In this document: positions 51,960-60,894 of the stretch, in pieces
How the letters are laid out: the number at the start of each line of letters is the position of its first letter
How positions within the stretch are numbered: the stretch's first letter is position 1
Source: Morganella sibonii
Lineage (GTDB): Bacteria; Pseudomonadota; Gammaproteobacteria; Enterobacterales; Enterobacteriaceae
Strand: one strand, 5' to 3'
NCBI RefSeq assembly: GCF_040560245.1
Contig: NZ_JAKMWP010000001.1
DNA: 64,000 nucleotides
Made by a program: the position numbers and the translations under genes
Notes under the pieces: generated by a model
Databases searched by the model: none
What the model saw: only the letters and a program-made list of their open reading frames with translations
What the model was told of the DNA's origin: nothing

Positions 51960-52294
51960 CACTCAGCGAAAAGCAGTCCCTTTTTACCGTCATGATCGCC
52001 CAGCTGATTTTATGGGCTAATGACCACGGTTACCGCCTCACGTTTGGCGAGGCATACAGAACGTCGGAACAGGCGAAACTGAACGCGAAATCCGGCAAAG
52101 GCATCAGCAACAGCCTGCACACTCAGCGGCTGGCTGTGGATTTTAATCTGTTCATCAACGGTCAGTATAAAACCGATACCCTGAGCTATCTGCCATTGGG
52201 GGAATACTGGGAATCCATTGGTGGTACATGGGGCGGGCGTTTCTCCCGTCCGGACGGTAATCATTTCAGCCTTGAGCATAACGGGGTGAAGTGA
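51956..52294 (+). CDS. Endolysin, M15-family L,D-/D-Ala peptidase
   Basis: A 112-residue peptidase of the VanY/M15 type. The zinc ligands appear as SLHTQRLAVDFNLF (His-x6-Asp) and a C-terminal NHFSLEH. It cleaves the peptide stems of murein. It has no signal peptide, so it depends on the holin. It lies in the lysis cassette between tail tube and tail chaperone genes, a HP1-like position. Confidence 0.88.
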   Translation: MTLSEKQSLFTVMIAQLILWANDHGYRLTFGEAYRTSEQAKLNAKSGKGISNSLHTQRLAVDFNLFINGQYKTDTLSYLPLGEYWESIGGTWGGRFSRPDGNHFSLEHNGVK

Positions 52295-52689
52295 TGATTA
52301 AACAACTCGCACTGATCCTCACCCTGCTTGCAGCGGCCTTCGGTGCGGGTTGGTGGGTAAACGGGCTTTATCACGACAGTGTGCAGCTGGCAGTTGAACG
52401 CGCCGCCATCGCTGCCGGTGATAAGGCCCGGACAGAATCACAGGCCATTTCCCGTGAGTCTTCGCGGAAACTGGAAAAACAGCTGGAGAGCATCGCCAAT
52501 GCTGCCCCCAAAGAAATCAGAACTGAAATTATTAAGCCTGTGTTTACTAATGTGTGCGTTAGCCCTGAGTTTGTCAGCATGTACAACGACAAAGCTGCCG
52601 CCATCGAGCGGGCTTTATCAGGAAAATTTATTAACAAAATGCCCGGTGAAATTGCCGAGAATGAACGGCCAGACGGGAAAAGACGTTAG
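52294..52689 (+). CDS. i-spanin (Rz-like)
   Basis: A 131-residue protein with an N-terminal TM helix (LALILTLLAAAFGAGWWV) and a periplasmic coiled coil (SRESSRKLEKQLESI). ATG 52294 overlaps the endolysin stop (GTGATG). Together with the nested o-spanin it bridges inner and outer membranes at lysis. Confidence 0.82.
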   Translation: MIKQLALILTLLAAAFGAGWWVNGLYHDSVQLAVERAAIAAGDKARTESQAISRESSRKLEKQLESIANAAPKEIRTEIIKPVFTNVCVSPEFVSMYNDKAAAIERALSGKFINKMPGEIAENERPDGKRR

Positions 52690-52792
52690 CGAACCGGCAA
52701 CGGATTTGCAGGATATGTACGGCAATTGTGCCGCACGACACAACCAGCTGGTTGATGAAATTAACATCAGAAGGAACCTGAACAATGAGTAA
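52499..52792 (+). CDS. o-spanin lipoprotein (Rz1-like), nested in the Rz gene
   Basis: In the +1-shifted frame inside Rz an ORF starts MLPPKKSELKLL, with signal peptide and lipobox LSAC (Cys28) followed by TTTKLPP, the Pro-rich mature start typical of Rz1. Unlike lambda Rz1 it is not fully embedded: it continues 103 nt past the Rz stop and overlaps the chaperone gene by 8 nt. The mature part is about 70 residues. Confidence 0.82.
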   Translation: MLPPKKSELKLLSLCLLMCALALSLSACTTTKLPPSSGLYQENLLTKCPVKLPRMNGQTGKDVSEPATDLQDMYGNCAARHNQLVDEINIRRNLNNE

Positions 52793-53045
52793 CCCAATCA
52801 TCTTAGAAATCGCCGGTAAAGAAATTCACTTTGAGCCGAATATGACAGCCTATAACGGCTTCATTAATGAAATGGCCATGGATAACAAAGTCGCTCCGGC
52901 ACATAACTATCTGAGCCGTATTGTCGTCAAAGAACATAAAGCCGACTTGGACGAACTGCTGAACATCCCGGGCGCGGCATTGCAGATTGCAACGTCTGTT
53001 AATGATAAGTACGCGCCGAAGCTGGATATCATCGTAAAAAACTAA
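52785..53045 (+). CDS. E: Tail assembly chaperone, short form (gpE-like)
   Basis: An 86-residue protein (IILEIAGKEIHFEPNMTAYNGF) of the tail-chaperone family that precedes the tape-measure gene. Its last codons are AAA AAC directly before TAA and form a slippery heptamer, so part of the ribosomes should shift to the -1 frame and make a 149-residue product. Such pairs (E/E' of P2, gpG/gpGT of lambda) coat the tape measure during tail assembly. Confidence 0.85.
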   Translation: MSNPIILEIAGKEIHFEPNMTAYNGFINEMAMDNKVAPAHNYLSRIVVKEHKADLDELLNIPGAALQIATSVNDKYAPKLDIIVKN

Positions 53046-53233
53046 CCGCGCGGGTTGAGGCTCTTGATCGCAATCATCTGGAACAGGCCATTGCACTGCG
53101 GCGGCATCACTTCCCGCATGATAACGACGATGAAGAAAATCTGGCTCGTGCGATCTGGTTCGATAATCAGTATTGGGAAAACATGCGTATCGCCGTGGCC
53201 AACGGCATTGCGCTGGCGTTTAAGGGTGAATAA
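52785..53233 (+). CDS. Tail assembly chaperone frameshift product (gpE+E')
   Basis: A -1 shift at A-AAA-AAC (53036-53042) joins the 86 codons of E to 63 codons in the other frame. That frame starts LTARVEALDRNHLEQ, has no start codon of its own in the right place, and ends in TAA overlapping the tape-measure ATG at 53233. The downstream frame is open for its whole length and protein-like (NLARAIWFDNQYWENMRI). Confidence 0.75.
53036..53042 (+). other. Programmed -1 frameshift slippery site
   Basis: AAAAAAC in the frame A-AAA-AAC, the most efficient E. coli type, immediately followed by the frame-0 stop TAA. Its place between chaperone frames is diagnostic. Confidence 0.8.
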
Positions 53234-55314
53234 TGAACTCACTGGATTTTACATTAAGCCTGATTGATAACGTCACCAAGCCTTTAAAACAGGCGGGAAC
53301 GGCGTTAAAAGGCTTTGCTGATGAAAGCCAGAAAGCCTTTAAACAGACGGCGATCGGTGCCGCCGGTCTGGCCGGTGCGATATTCTCCATGAAAGGCCTG
53401 CTTGATCCTGCGTTACAGATGAATGAAGCCCTGCAAACCGCGAGTTTGCAGGGGGTTGATGATTCTGTGATGAAAAAAGTCACTCAATCAGCAATGGATT
53501 TCTCCGCGCAGTACGGGAAATCCTCTGTTGAATTCACCAAATCCGCACTGACCATCCGCAAAGCGATCAGCGGCGTGGCAGACAACGAACTCCCGCATTT
53601 GACTACCGTCACCAATACCACGGCGGCAGCACTGAAAACTACCTCTGACGAAGCTACCGCCTATATGGGGCAGATGTTTTCGCAGTTTTCCACCTATGCT
53701 GATCGGGTCGGTAAAAATCAGTTTGCCGAAGAGCTGGCCGGGAAAGCGGTTTATATGTCGCAGACGTTCGGCACCTCAATGGGCGAAATCACAGGACTGA
53801 TGGAAGGTGCCCGCGCTGCCGGTACCAATTTCGGGATCGGTATTGATGAACAGCTTGCTGTCCTGGGCGAATTACAGCGGACGCTCGGCACAGAAGCCAG
53901 CGGAGCCTATGAGGGCTTTATGACCGGCGCGGCGGATGGTGCGAAAAAACTCGGTCTGAGCTTTGTTGATGCTTCCGGAAAAATGAACTCTATGCCGGAA
54001 ATGCTGGAAAAACTGCACCAGAAGTATGGCGATAATATCGACGGCAACCTTAAAGCACAGAAAGAGATTGATGATGCTTTTGGTGATTCTGCCGTGGTGG
54101 TGAAACAGCTTTACGGTGATGTGGATGTACTGCGTAAAAATATCACATCACTCGGCGCTAATGACGGCCTGAAACGCACCCGGGAAATGGCCGATAAACT
54201 GGCTGATCCGTGGGAACGGCTTATGTCTATCTGGGAAACAATCCGCATTGCCGTGGGAATGACCTTACTGCCGGTTATCACTCCGTTAATCAACAAAATA
54301 GCGGAAGGGGGACAAACCTTAGTCCGCTGGCTGACGCTGTTCCCGAATATCGCCAAATGGATAGGCTATATCGTCGGAGGGATAACAGGGCTGGCCGCAG
54401 CCGGTGCCGCGCTTAATGTGGTGATCGGTATATCGCGGCTGATATGGGCGGCACTGAAAGCGGTCTGGATTGCCTGCACCGCAGTAATGAAAATCGGTAT
54501 CGCCGCTGTATGGCTGTATAACGCAGCTATTAAAGCATGGAATATCACCCTGAAATTATTACGCGGTACTCTTCTGGCCGTCCGCATGGCGGCAGTCATG
54601 GCCGGAATTTCGTTTAACTTTATGAGCCTGCCTATCCTGTTGGTGATCGCTGCGGTCGCACTATTAGTCGCCGGTGTTTATTTCCTGATTAAGTACTGGG
54701 ATGAAATCAAAGCGGCCATTCAGGACACCGCGGCATTTAAGGCAATGGCCGCAGTCGTAACATGGGTTGGCGGCGTTTATGCAAAAGTGTGGGAGTGGAT
54801 TGGTAAGGGATGGGAATCACTCTGTGCATGGTTCGGCAGTTTTTCACTGACGGAAACCTTTACCGGTATGGCCGACAGCATCCGGAATATTTTCGGCAAG
54901 GTCTGGACATGGATAAAACAGACATTTGCGGATATCTACAACTCCTTTGTTGAAAAGCTGAACTACCTGCCGGGCGTCAATATTGATCGGATGGAAATCA
55001 GCGACGGTACCGGACAAAGTGCCTCACCGCTGCCGGATATGGATGCAGCAACGGCGGCGGAAGCCTTCCGTCAGCAGCAGGTATTTATGTCTGCCTATCT
55101 GAATCAGCAACCGGCACCGCCGGTAAACAGTCAGCAACTGCTGACCGGCGGCCAGATGAAAGGGATTGATAAAAACGGGGTCGGCAAAGGTGTGGCAGGT
55201 AACACGACCATCAGTGAGGACAACAGCCAGCACATCGGCAATGTCACCTTTAAAGTGGAAAATATGCCGTCACCGCAGCAATTAGCAGAATACGAGATGT
55301 TACAGCATGGATAG
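53233..55314 (+). CDS. T: Tape measure protein (P2 gpT type)
   Basis: A 693-residue protein. The helical N-terminal region (LSLIDNVTKPLKQAGTALKG) and the TP901-type core domain (FTKSALTIRKAISG; EQLAVLGELQRTLGTEASGA) are followed by several hydrophobic stretches between residues about 385 and 490. It sets tail length and may insert into the host membrane at DNA entry. Confidence 0.9.
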   Translation: MNSLDFTLSLIDNVTKPLKQAGTALKGFADESQKAFKQTAIGAAGLAGAIFSMKGLLDPALQMNEALQTASLQGVDDSVMKKVTQSAMDFSAQYGKSSVEFTKSALTIRKAISGVADNELPHLTTVTNTTAAALKTTSDEATAYMGQMFSQFSTYADRVGKNQFAEELAGKAVYMSQTFGTSMGEITGLMEGARAAGTNFGIGIDEQLAVLGELQRTLGTEASGAYEGFMTGAADGAKKLGLSFVDASGKMNSMPEMLEKLHQKYGDNIDGNLKAQKEIDDAFGDSAVVVKQLYGDVDVLRKNITSLGANDGLKRTREMADKLADPWERLMSIWETIRIAVGMTLLPVITPLINKIAEGGQTLVRWLTLFPNIAKWIGYIVGGITGLAAAGAALNVVIGISRLIWAALKAVWIACTAVMKIGIAAVWLYNAAIKAWNITLKLLRGTLLAVRMAAVMAGISFNFMSLPILLVIAAVALLVAGVYFLIKYWDEIKAAIQDTAAFKAMAAVVTWVGGVYAKVWEWIGKGWESLCAWFGSFSLTETFTGMADSIRNIFGKVWTWIKQTFADIYNSFVEKLNYLPGVNIDRMEISDGTGQSASPLPDMDAATAAEAFRQQQVFMSAYLNQQPAPPVNSQQLLTGGQMKGIDKNGVGKGVAGNTTISEDNSQHIGNVTFKVENMPSPQQLAEYEMLQHG

Positions 55315-55633
55315 CTTATACATTGATTTACTGATCACAGGCCGTGATTTAACCCTGAATTCAGGCAATGAGCCGGTACTGTGTGATAACCGGGTATCAA
55401 TTGCACAGGACTGTGTTCACGCCATTATTGAAAGCGGTCTGGCCACGCAACTGGTTGGTGAGCGCAGTCCTACTTTGCGGGCTGACCTGCGCAATCAGAT
55501 AGAAATGCTGGTTGAAGATGATGAGCGCATTGTGCCGGGTACGGTCCGGGTGAATGAGGAATCTCAGGTCAAACTTTGGGTAACGGCAGATACCTATGAT
55601 TTCGGCCGCATCAGTCAGGGAGTGGACTTATGA
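55307..55633 (+). CDS. Baseplate-associated DUF2590 protein (gpW/gp25-like)
   Basis: A 108-residue protein (MDSLYIDLLITGRDLTLNSGNEPVLCDNR-type start, in pieces) with gp25-like DLRNQIEMLVEDDERIVPGT. It belongs to DUF2590 of HP1-like phages, a likely wedge protein of the baseplate. It overlaps the tape measure end by 8 nt and gpJ by 4 nt. Confidence 0.75.
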   Translation: MDSLYIDLLITGRDLTLNSGNEPVLCDNRVSIAQDCVHAIIESGLATQLVGERSPTLRADLRNQIEMLVEDDERIVPGTVRVNEESQVKLWVTADTYDFGRISQGVDL

Positions 55634-56811
55634 ACAAACCCGATATTGACTACGAAAAAGTGCTGCATGACAGCGGCATGCCGGTTACCGAAGATGAGAT
55701 CCGGGCAGAGTTTGAACAGACCGTTGCCGATGAGGGACTGATAACCAACACATCCCGCATGTCTCCGTTCTGGCGGCTGATAACAATCACCGTCATTAAG
55801 CCGGTTCTCTGGCTGAAAGAAGCCCTGGTCAATGTGGTGATGCGCAATATGTATCTGGCCACGGCATCAGGTGTCTGGCTGGATATGTTCGCCTGGGGCG
55901 TAAACCTGAAACGCAAACCGGCAACCGCAGCTTCCGGGGTGATCCGTTTTTACAAAGCCGCCGGTGCGCCGGTGGTGACGGTGCCGAAAGGCACGGTGAT
56001 CCAGACAGAACGGATTGCCGGTGTGATTTACAGCGTCAGTACCACAGAAGCGGCAGAAATACCGGCAGGAACACAAAGCGGTTTGATCCCGGTGACGGCA
56101 GATGCCCCGGGCGGCGCTCATAACCTCGCCCCGGGCTATTTCCGTATTCTGCCGGTTGCCGTGGCTGGTATTGAACGGGTACAGAATGAGGATGACTGGC
56201 TGACCCTGCCGGGCGGAGATGCGGAGAGTGACGATGAATTGCGTGATCGCTGCCGCAACCAGTACAACCTGGTCGGAAACTACCACACGGACGCGGTATA
56301 CGCGGGAATGATTGCCGGGATTGTCGGCCTGAGCATTGACCGGATTTTCTTTCTGCATGATGCACCACGCGGTCCGGGCACGGCCAACGCTTATTTACTG
56401 CTGGATAGCGGTGTGATCAGTCAGCCGTTTATCGACAAAGTAAACGATTATGTGACCAATCAGGGGCACCACGGCCACGGTGATGATATGCAGTGTATGC
56501 CGATGCCGGAAACCCAGCATGATCTGGTGCTGACCCTGTTTGTGGACAATATCGACAACTTTACTGCTGAGAAGCTGGAACGTCTGAAAAAAGAAACCGG
56601 TGATATGGTGCGCTGCGCGTTCCGTGAAAACAGCTTTTATGATGTGAAACAGACGTGGCCATACTCGCGGTTTTCGTTCTCAAACCTCGGGCGGGAGCTG
56701 CACCGGGCATTCCCGGATATTCAGTCGCTGACATTCTCACTCGCGGACATCATCAGTGAGCTGAGTGTGCCGCGCCTGAAATCGCTCTCTGTGGTGGTGA
56801 AAAATGTCTGA
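55630..56811 (+). CDS. J: Baseplate wedge protein (gpJ type)
   Basis: A 393-residue Baseplate_J protein: SRMSPFWRLITITVIKPV, SGVWLDMFAWGVNLKRKPATAA, PKGTVIQTERIAG and GGDAESDDELRDRC. It forms the wedge around the hub. Longer than P2 gpJ (302), as in the HP1 branch. Confidence 0.9.
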   Translation: MNKPDIDYEKVLHDSGMPVTEDEIRAEFEQTVADEGLITNTSRMSPFWRLITITVIKPVLWLKEALVNVVMRNMYLATASGVWLDMFAWGVNLKRKPATAASGVIRFYKAAGAPVVTVPKGTVIQTERIAGVIYSVSTTEAAEIPAGTQSGLIPVTADAPGGAHNLAPGYFRILPVAVAGIERVQNEDDWLTLPGGDAESDDELRDRCRNQYNLVGNYHTDAVYAGMIAGIVGLSIDRIFFLHDAPRGPGTANAYLLLDSGVISQPFIDKVNDYVTNQGHHGHGDDMQCMPMPETQHDLVLTLFVDNIDNFTAEKLERLKKETGDMVRCAFRENSFYDVKQTWPYSRFSFSNLGRELHRAFPDIQSLTFSLADIISELSVPRLKSLSVVVKNV

Positions 56812-57460
56812 CTTTCAGGAAAAACTGAAACGGCTGCACCTGCCATCATGGATGGATAAAGGCGAACCGGCAAAATTACTCGCTGCGTTGCGCCGGTTCT
56901 GGTCTGGCGTGTACGGCTGGCTGACATGGCCATTACAGCAGCTGGATGCGGAAACCTGCACGGAAGGTCTGCTGGCCATTCTGGCCTATCAGCGGGATAT
57001 CCACCGTTTTAACGGGGAGCCGCTTGATCTGTTCCGCAAGCGGGTGAAGTTTGCGTTTATCAACGCCAAAGATGCCGGAAGCGTGGCCGGGTTTATCGCG
57101 ATATTTGAGCGCCTCGGCGTGGGTTATATCGAACTGCTCGAGCGCCAGCCTGATATTGACTGGGATGTCATTATCCTGCGGGTCACAGATTCACAAATCG
57201 CGAAAAACGAAGACCTGTTACTGAACATTATCCGGCAGTACGGGCGCACCTGTCGCCGCTACCGGTTTGAGGTGATTGTCAGCAATACGCTGAATATGAA
57301 TGTCGGGCACATTCAGGGTGAATATGTCTGCTACCACGCAAAATTACAGGAACCTGTTTTATTTATCCGGATCGGCAGCATTGACGCGGAAAGCCGGTTC
57401 AGCAGCGCGAAACTTGAAAACAATCAGGCTGATAACGCCGTGTATCACGCGAAATTATAG
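56804..57460 (+). CDS. I: Baseplate/tail protein (gpI type)
   Basis: A 218-residue protein (LHLPSWMDKGEPAKLLAALRRFW; LLAILAYQRDIHRFNGEPLDLFRKR) of the tail protein I class that links wedge and fibre. It overlaps gpJ by 8 nt. Confidence 0.82.
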   Translation: MSDFQEKLKRLHLPSWMDKGEPAKLLAALRRFWSGVYGWLTWPLQQLDAETCTEGLLAILAYQRDIHRFNGEPLDLFRKRVKFAFINAKDAGSVAGFIAIFERLGVGYIELLERQPDIDWDVIILRVTDSQIAKNEDLLLNIIRQYGRTCRRYRFEVIVSNTLNMNVGHIQGEYVCYHAKLQEPVLFIRIGSIDAESRFSSAKLENNQADNAVYHAKL

Positions 57461-57470
57461 GGAAATAATT

Positions 57471-59222
57471 ATGTCATCAGTTATCACAACCGATTTTGAG
57501 CGCTGGAAAGCGCAGGAAGCCGCGCTCGGCAAACCCGTTGCGCTGAATGAATTTGTCTTTGCCAATGTGCCGGGGCTGGATCCGTCGAAAGATATCAGCC
57601 GTGATGAAAAGCTGCCGCCGGCCGGGCAAATCGTACACCGTCAGGCCGTCAATAAAGCCGGGCTGGCCAGTGAAAACGCGGTTGCCTACAGCGTCACGCT
57701 CGGTACCGATACGGGTGATTTTGTTTTTAACTGGATTGGCCTGATTAACAAAGAATCCGGCACGCTGGCCATGATCACCCATGCGCCGGAGCAGCGCAAA
57801 ATCAAAACCGTTGACGGCGTTCAGGGTAACGTTCTCACCCGCTCTTTCCTGCTGGAATTTAACGGTGCTGCCAAAGAAACCCAAATCACCACCTCTGCGG
57901 AAACATGGCAGATTGATTTCACTGCCCGTCTGGCCGGTATGGATGAAATACAGCGGCTGTCCAACCGTGATATTTACGGCGCGGCTGCATTTTTTGGTGA
58001 TGGTTTTCTGGTCACCAAAGCCGCCGAACAATACCGCGTTACGCCGGGAACAGCGTATATCGAAGGGCTGCGCGGCACACTGGAAGAAATAACCACCTTT
58101 AATAATCTGCGTGACACCAAAATTTACGCTGATTACACCTTCCAGGGCAATCTGGTCAGCAAATGGCAGACATTTGTCAAAGTCACCACGGCTAAAACGT
58201 TGGCACATTATCAGGATGCCGCCGGATTTCAGCATTATGTTGCTGTTATCGCCGAAATTGATAAAAACGGGAATATTACTGATAAACGGGTAAAAGGCAC
58301 CCAGACAGACCGTGAACTTGAGAAATTAATAAAAGAGCTGCCGGAAAAATATCAGCCGATAGGGGATTATGTTGAAAACGATGATCTCAGCGCTAAATTA
58401 AAAGAAAAAAGAAATATCGGGGATATGAATTTTTCAGGAAATATTAACCTGATGAGCACTGGGAAAAATGATTTCCTGAATTTTGGCGGGACGGGTGAAG
58501 GGTATGCCCTGCAGGTGGCTATTGCTAATAATAACACTGAAGGCAGATTTTACTTTCACGACCGGGTCGGCAAAAAAACCATATACCTGCCAATTAATAA
58601 TAAAAGCGGGACTATTGCGCTTATCAATGATATCCCGTCAGTAGTACAATCAACGGGGTTATCAACCACAGATGTAATGAGTCAAAAAGCTGTTACTGAT
58701 GAACTTGATAAAAAGTTCAGTAAGAATGGCGGCACCATTACAACAAGCTCTAAAGCAATTGATATAGTCACTAAAGCAACATATGCAGGGTATATTCAAA
58801 TTTCTGACGCAGATGGCAATATTATTCATCAGCTGGGGAAAACCAACGCGAATAACGGTTTGTTATTAAGAAACGCCGCCGAAGGAGGAACTCTTGCTAT
58901 CTCTGGCGATGGTGTCAGATTTAACGGCGGCTTACTGGCTTTAGTATCAGACCTTCCAACCGCTGCAACAAAATATAATAACCTGACATCATCAAGAAAC
59001 AGCAACGTTAATTACGTTAATAATAAAGGGCATGTCATCTTTGTTATTCTTGAATCAGGCGATTCTGCCAACCAGAATCTGACCACAACTGTCGACGGTG
59101 TTTCAGTAAGATGGCTTTATACCGGGACTGTCGAGGGGGCAGGCGTAACAGCAACAATTCCGGTTCCTCCGGGGGCGAAATATTCAGCAAATGGATTCGT
59201 AAAATGGATAGAGGTATCTTAA
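57471..59222 (+). CDS. Tail fibre protein
   Basis: A 583-residue fibre. The N-terminal attachment domain is the phage_tail_3/DUF3751 type (WKAQEAALGKPVALNEFVFANVPGLD). The shaft contains GLSTTDVMSQKAVTDELDKKF, a common fibre motif, and a C-terminal receptor-binding tip ends SANGFVKWIEVS. ATG 57471 has AGGG upstream; the same frame is open further upstream but runs inside gpI. From about 58330 the gene becomes clearly more AT-rich, a usual sign of exchange of the receptor-binding part. Confidence 0.9.
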   Translation: MSSVITTDFERWKAQEAALGKPVALNEFVFANVPGLDPSKDISRDEKLPPAGQIVHRQAVNKAGLASENAVAYSVTLGTDTGDFVFNWIGLINKESGTLAMITHAPEQRKIKTVDGVQGNVLTRSFLLEFNGAAKETQITTSAETWQIDFTARLAGMDEIQRLSNRDIYGAAAFFGDGFLVTKAAEQYRVTPGTAYIEGLRGTLEEITTFNNLRDTKIYADYTFQGNLVSKWQTFVKVTTAKTLAHYQDAAGFQHYVAVIAEIDKNGNITDKRVKGTQTDRELEKLIKELPEKYQPIGDYVENDDLSAKLKEKRNIGDMNFSGNINLMSTGKNDFLNFGGTGEGYALQVAIANNNTEGRFYFHDRVGKKTIYLPINNKSGTIALINDIPSVVQSTGLSTTDVMSQKAVTDELDKKFSKNGGTITTSSKAIDIVTKATYAGYIQISDADGNIIHQLGKTNANNGLLLRNAAEGGTLAISGDGVRFNGGLLALVSDLPTAATKYNNLTSSRNSNVNYVNNKGHVIFVILESGDSANQNLTTTVDGVSVRWLYTGTVEGAGVTATIPVPPGAKYSANGFVKWIEVS

Positions 59223-59635
59223 TGAAGCATTTCACAAATAAAAAAACAGGTGAAGTATATGCATACGAATCACTCAGTGATGCTGAAAAATTTAATGATG
59301 ATTTTTCAAATATTTCAGAGATGAGTGATGATCTTCTTGAATCCTTTAAAAATCCCCCTCCGGGAGGGCGGTGGACAGTGAAAGGATGGGTTATTGATAA
59401 AGTATTGCTTGCGGAACAAAAGGTGCAACTCATTTCTGATTCGGAGAACCAGAGGAAATACCTGCTGTCTGAAGCTAATGATTCAATCGCCCCGTTACAG
59501 GATGCCGTGGATTTAAATATTGCCACAGATGAGGAAAGCGCTGCCCTTAAAAAGTGGAAGCAATACCGCGTATTACTCAACCGGGTGGATACATCCTCCG
59601 CTCCGGATATCATCTGGCCGGAGAAACCGGAATGA
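59222..59635 (+). CDS. Tail fibre assembly protein
   Basis: A 137-residue Tfa-type chaperone. The end WKQYRVLLNRVDTSSAPDIIWPEKPE is the hallmark (KYRV-x-LNR-x-D) of the Caudo_TAP family. The ATG overlaps the fibre stop. It folds and trimerises the fibre tip. Composition is as AT-rich as the fibre tip, so the two probably move together. Confidence 0.92.
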   Translation: MKHFTNKKTGEVYAYESLSDAEKFNDDFSNISEMSDDLLESFKNPPPGGRWTVKGWVIDKVLLAEQKVQLISDSENQRKYLLSEANDSIAPLQDAVDLNIATDEESAALKKWKQYRVLLNRVDTSSAPDIIWPEKPE

Positions 59636-60387
59636 GTCCCCCGCGCTGGCACCGGCAAAATATGAGCATGGCGGCTGATATGCCGCCGATCACCTGCTCA
59701 ATCCTGCCGGTACACCCGTTTGTGTATGGTGTTGGCCAGACCAACGAATCCGGCAGCTATTTAAGCCCGGTCAACGCGGTGAATTATATTGCCGGAAAAC
59801 TTGCCGGGTCCGGTCAGATATCGGTACTGGTACTGATGGTCACCGGCAAAACCTTTGCTGAATTTATGCAGTCACTTTCGGCATTCTCTGCTGTCTTCCC
59901 GTTGCCGGTATTTTCTCAGGTTGAACGGATGGCCAGAACGGCGGAAACGCTGGCAACAACAAAAATGCAGTTGCCCGGCAAAATGGCCGGAGGTTTGCCG
60001 CTGCCGCAGTCACTTTCCACATCAACCAGCCGCATGGCAACCAACGCGCAGCTGATTGACGCAGCCAAAGCTGCCGCCGGTAAACCGGCCAGCACGGACA
60101 GCCTGAAATCTGCACTCTCTGACTTCGGCAGCCTGAAAGAAAACGCCCTGAAACAGATGGGTGACGCACTTGCCGGGCTGCTGGGTAAATCGGCCTCTGT
60201 ATGGGCGTTTTCAGGAACGGATGATGCCACGGTACTGGCTGAAAAAATGAAAAAAGACATCCCGGAGCCGGATGCCGTTTACACACTGGCGACCCTGTTC
60301 GCCGGTCACGAAATTGATGCATTAACAAGGATGTTAAGCAATGCAGACGATAGTCCTCGCCCTGAACGGCGAAGCGATCCCGCTTAA
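59632..60387 (+). CDS. HP1-like tail/baseplate protein, unknown
   Basis: A 251-residue protein (PPITCSILPVHPFVYGVGQTNESG) without a metal or enzymatic motif, having a long Ala/Ser-rich helical middle. It has the gene position of a conserved baseplate-region ORF of HP1-like phages. ATG 59632 overlaps the fibre assembly gene (ATGA). Confidence 0.65.
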   Translation: MSPPRWHRQNMSMAADMPPITCSILPVHPFVYGVGQTNESGSYLSPVNAVNYIAGKLAGSGQISVLVLMVTGKTFAEFMQSLSAFSAVFPLPVFSQVERMARTAETLATTKMQLPGKMAGGLPLPQSLSTSTSRMATNAQLIDAAKAAAGKPASTDSLKSALSDFGSLKENALKQMGDALAGLLGKSASVWAFSGTDDATVLAEKMKKDIPEPDAVYTLATLFAGHEIDALTRMLSNADDSPRPERRSDPA

Positions 60388-60889
60388 AAATCTGTCGGTC
60401 ACGCCGTCTATGATGTTCCAGGATAAAGACCAGTCCGGGCAATCATCCAGCACCGCCGTTGCGGAACAGGGCATAAAACCCAAAGAACTCCGGATAACCG
60501 GCATTCTGCCGTTCACAGAGTCAAAAGCACTGACCCGCCTTTTTGCGCTGGCAGAGGCCAAAGAAGGCGGCAACCTGAAACGCTACCGCGTGGCCAACAT
60601 GACGGCCCAGGCGATTAATTTCCGGATCGGAACGTTCACTAACTCACTTGATGCCAGCAAAATCGAAGGTAAACAGGCGTGGCAGGTCACATTCACCCTC
60701 CGCGAACACCTGTCGGTATCTGAAAAACGCGAGGCCCGGGCAAACGGCAAAGTGGCCGCGAAAAAACAGGGAGCCGCCGCCGGTGCCGGTAAAACCGGAA
60801 AAGCCGGGACCGGTGCGCAGGAAGAACCGGAAAAACTGACATGGTTTGAGGAAAAAGTCCTGAAGCCGGTTAATGACGCACTGGAATAA
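60341..60889 (+). CDS. Baseplate complex protein, HP1-like
   Basis: A 182-residue protein (MQTIVLALNGEAIPLKNLSVTPSMMFQDKDQ) with a beta-rich N-terminal domain and a low-complexity Lys/Ala/Gly linker (KQGAAAGAGKTGKAGTGAQ) before a helical end. It sits between two tail genes and overlaps the previous one by 47 nt. Structural role inferred. Confidence 0.68.
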   Translation: MQTIVLALNGEAIPLKNLSVTPSMMFQDKDQSGQSSSTAVAEQGIKPKELRITGILPFTESKALTRLFALAEAKEGGNLKRYRVANMTAQAINFRIGTFTNSLDASKIEGKQAWQVTFTLREHLSVSEKREARANGKVAAKKQGAAAGAGKTGKAGTGAQEEPEKLTWFEEKVLKPVNDALE

Positions 60890-60894
60890 CAGCC

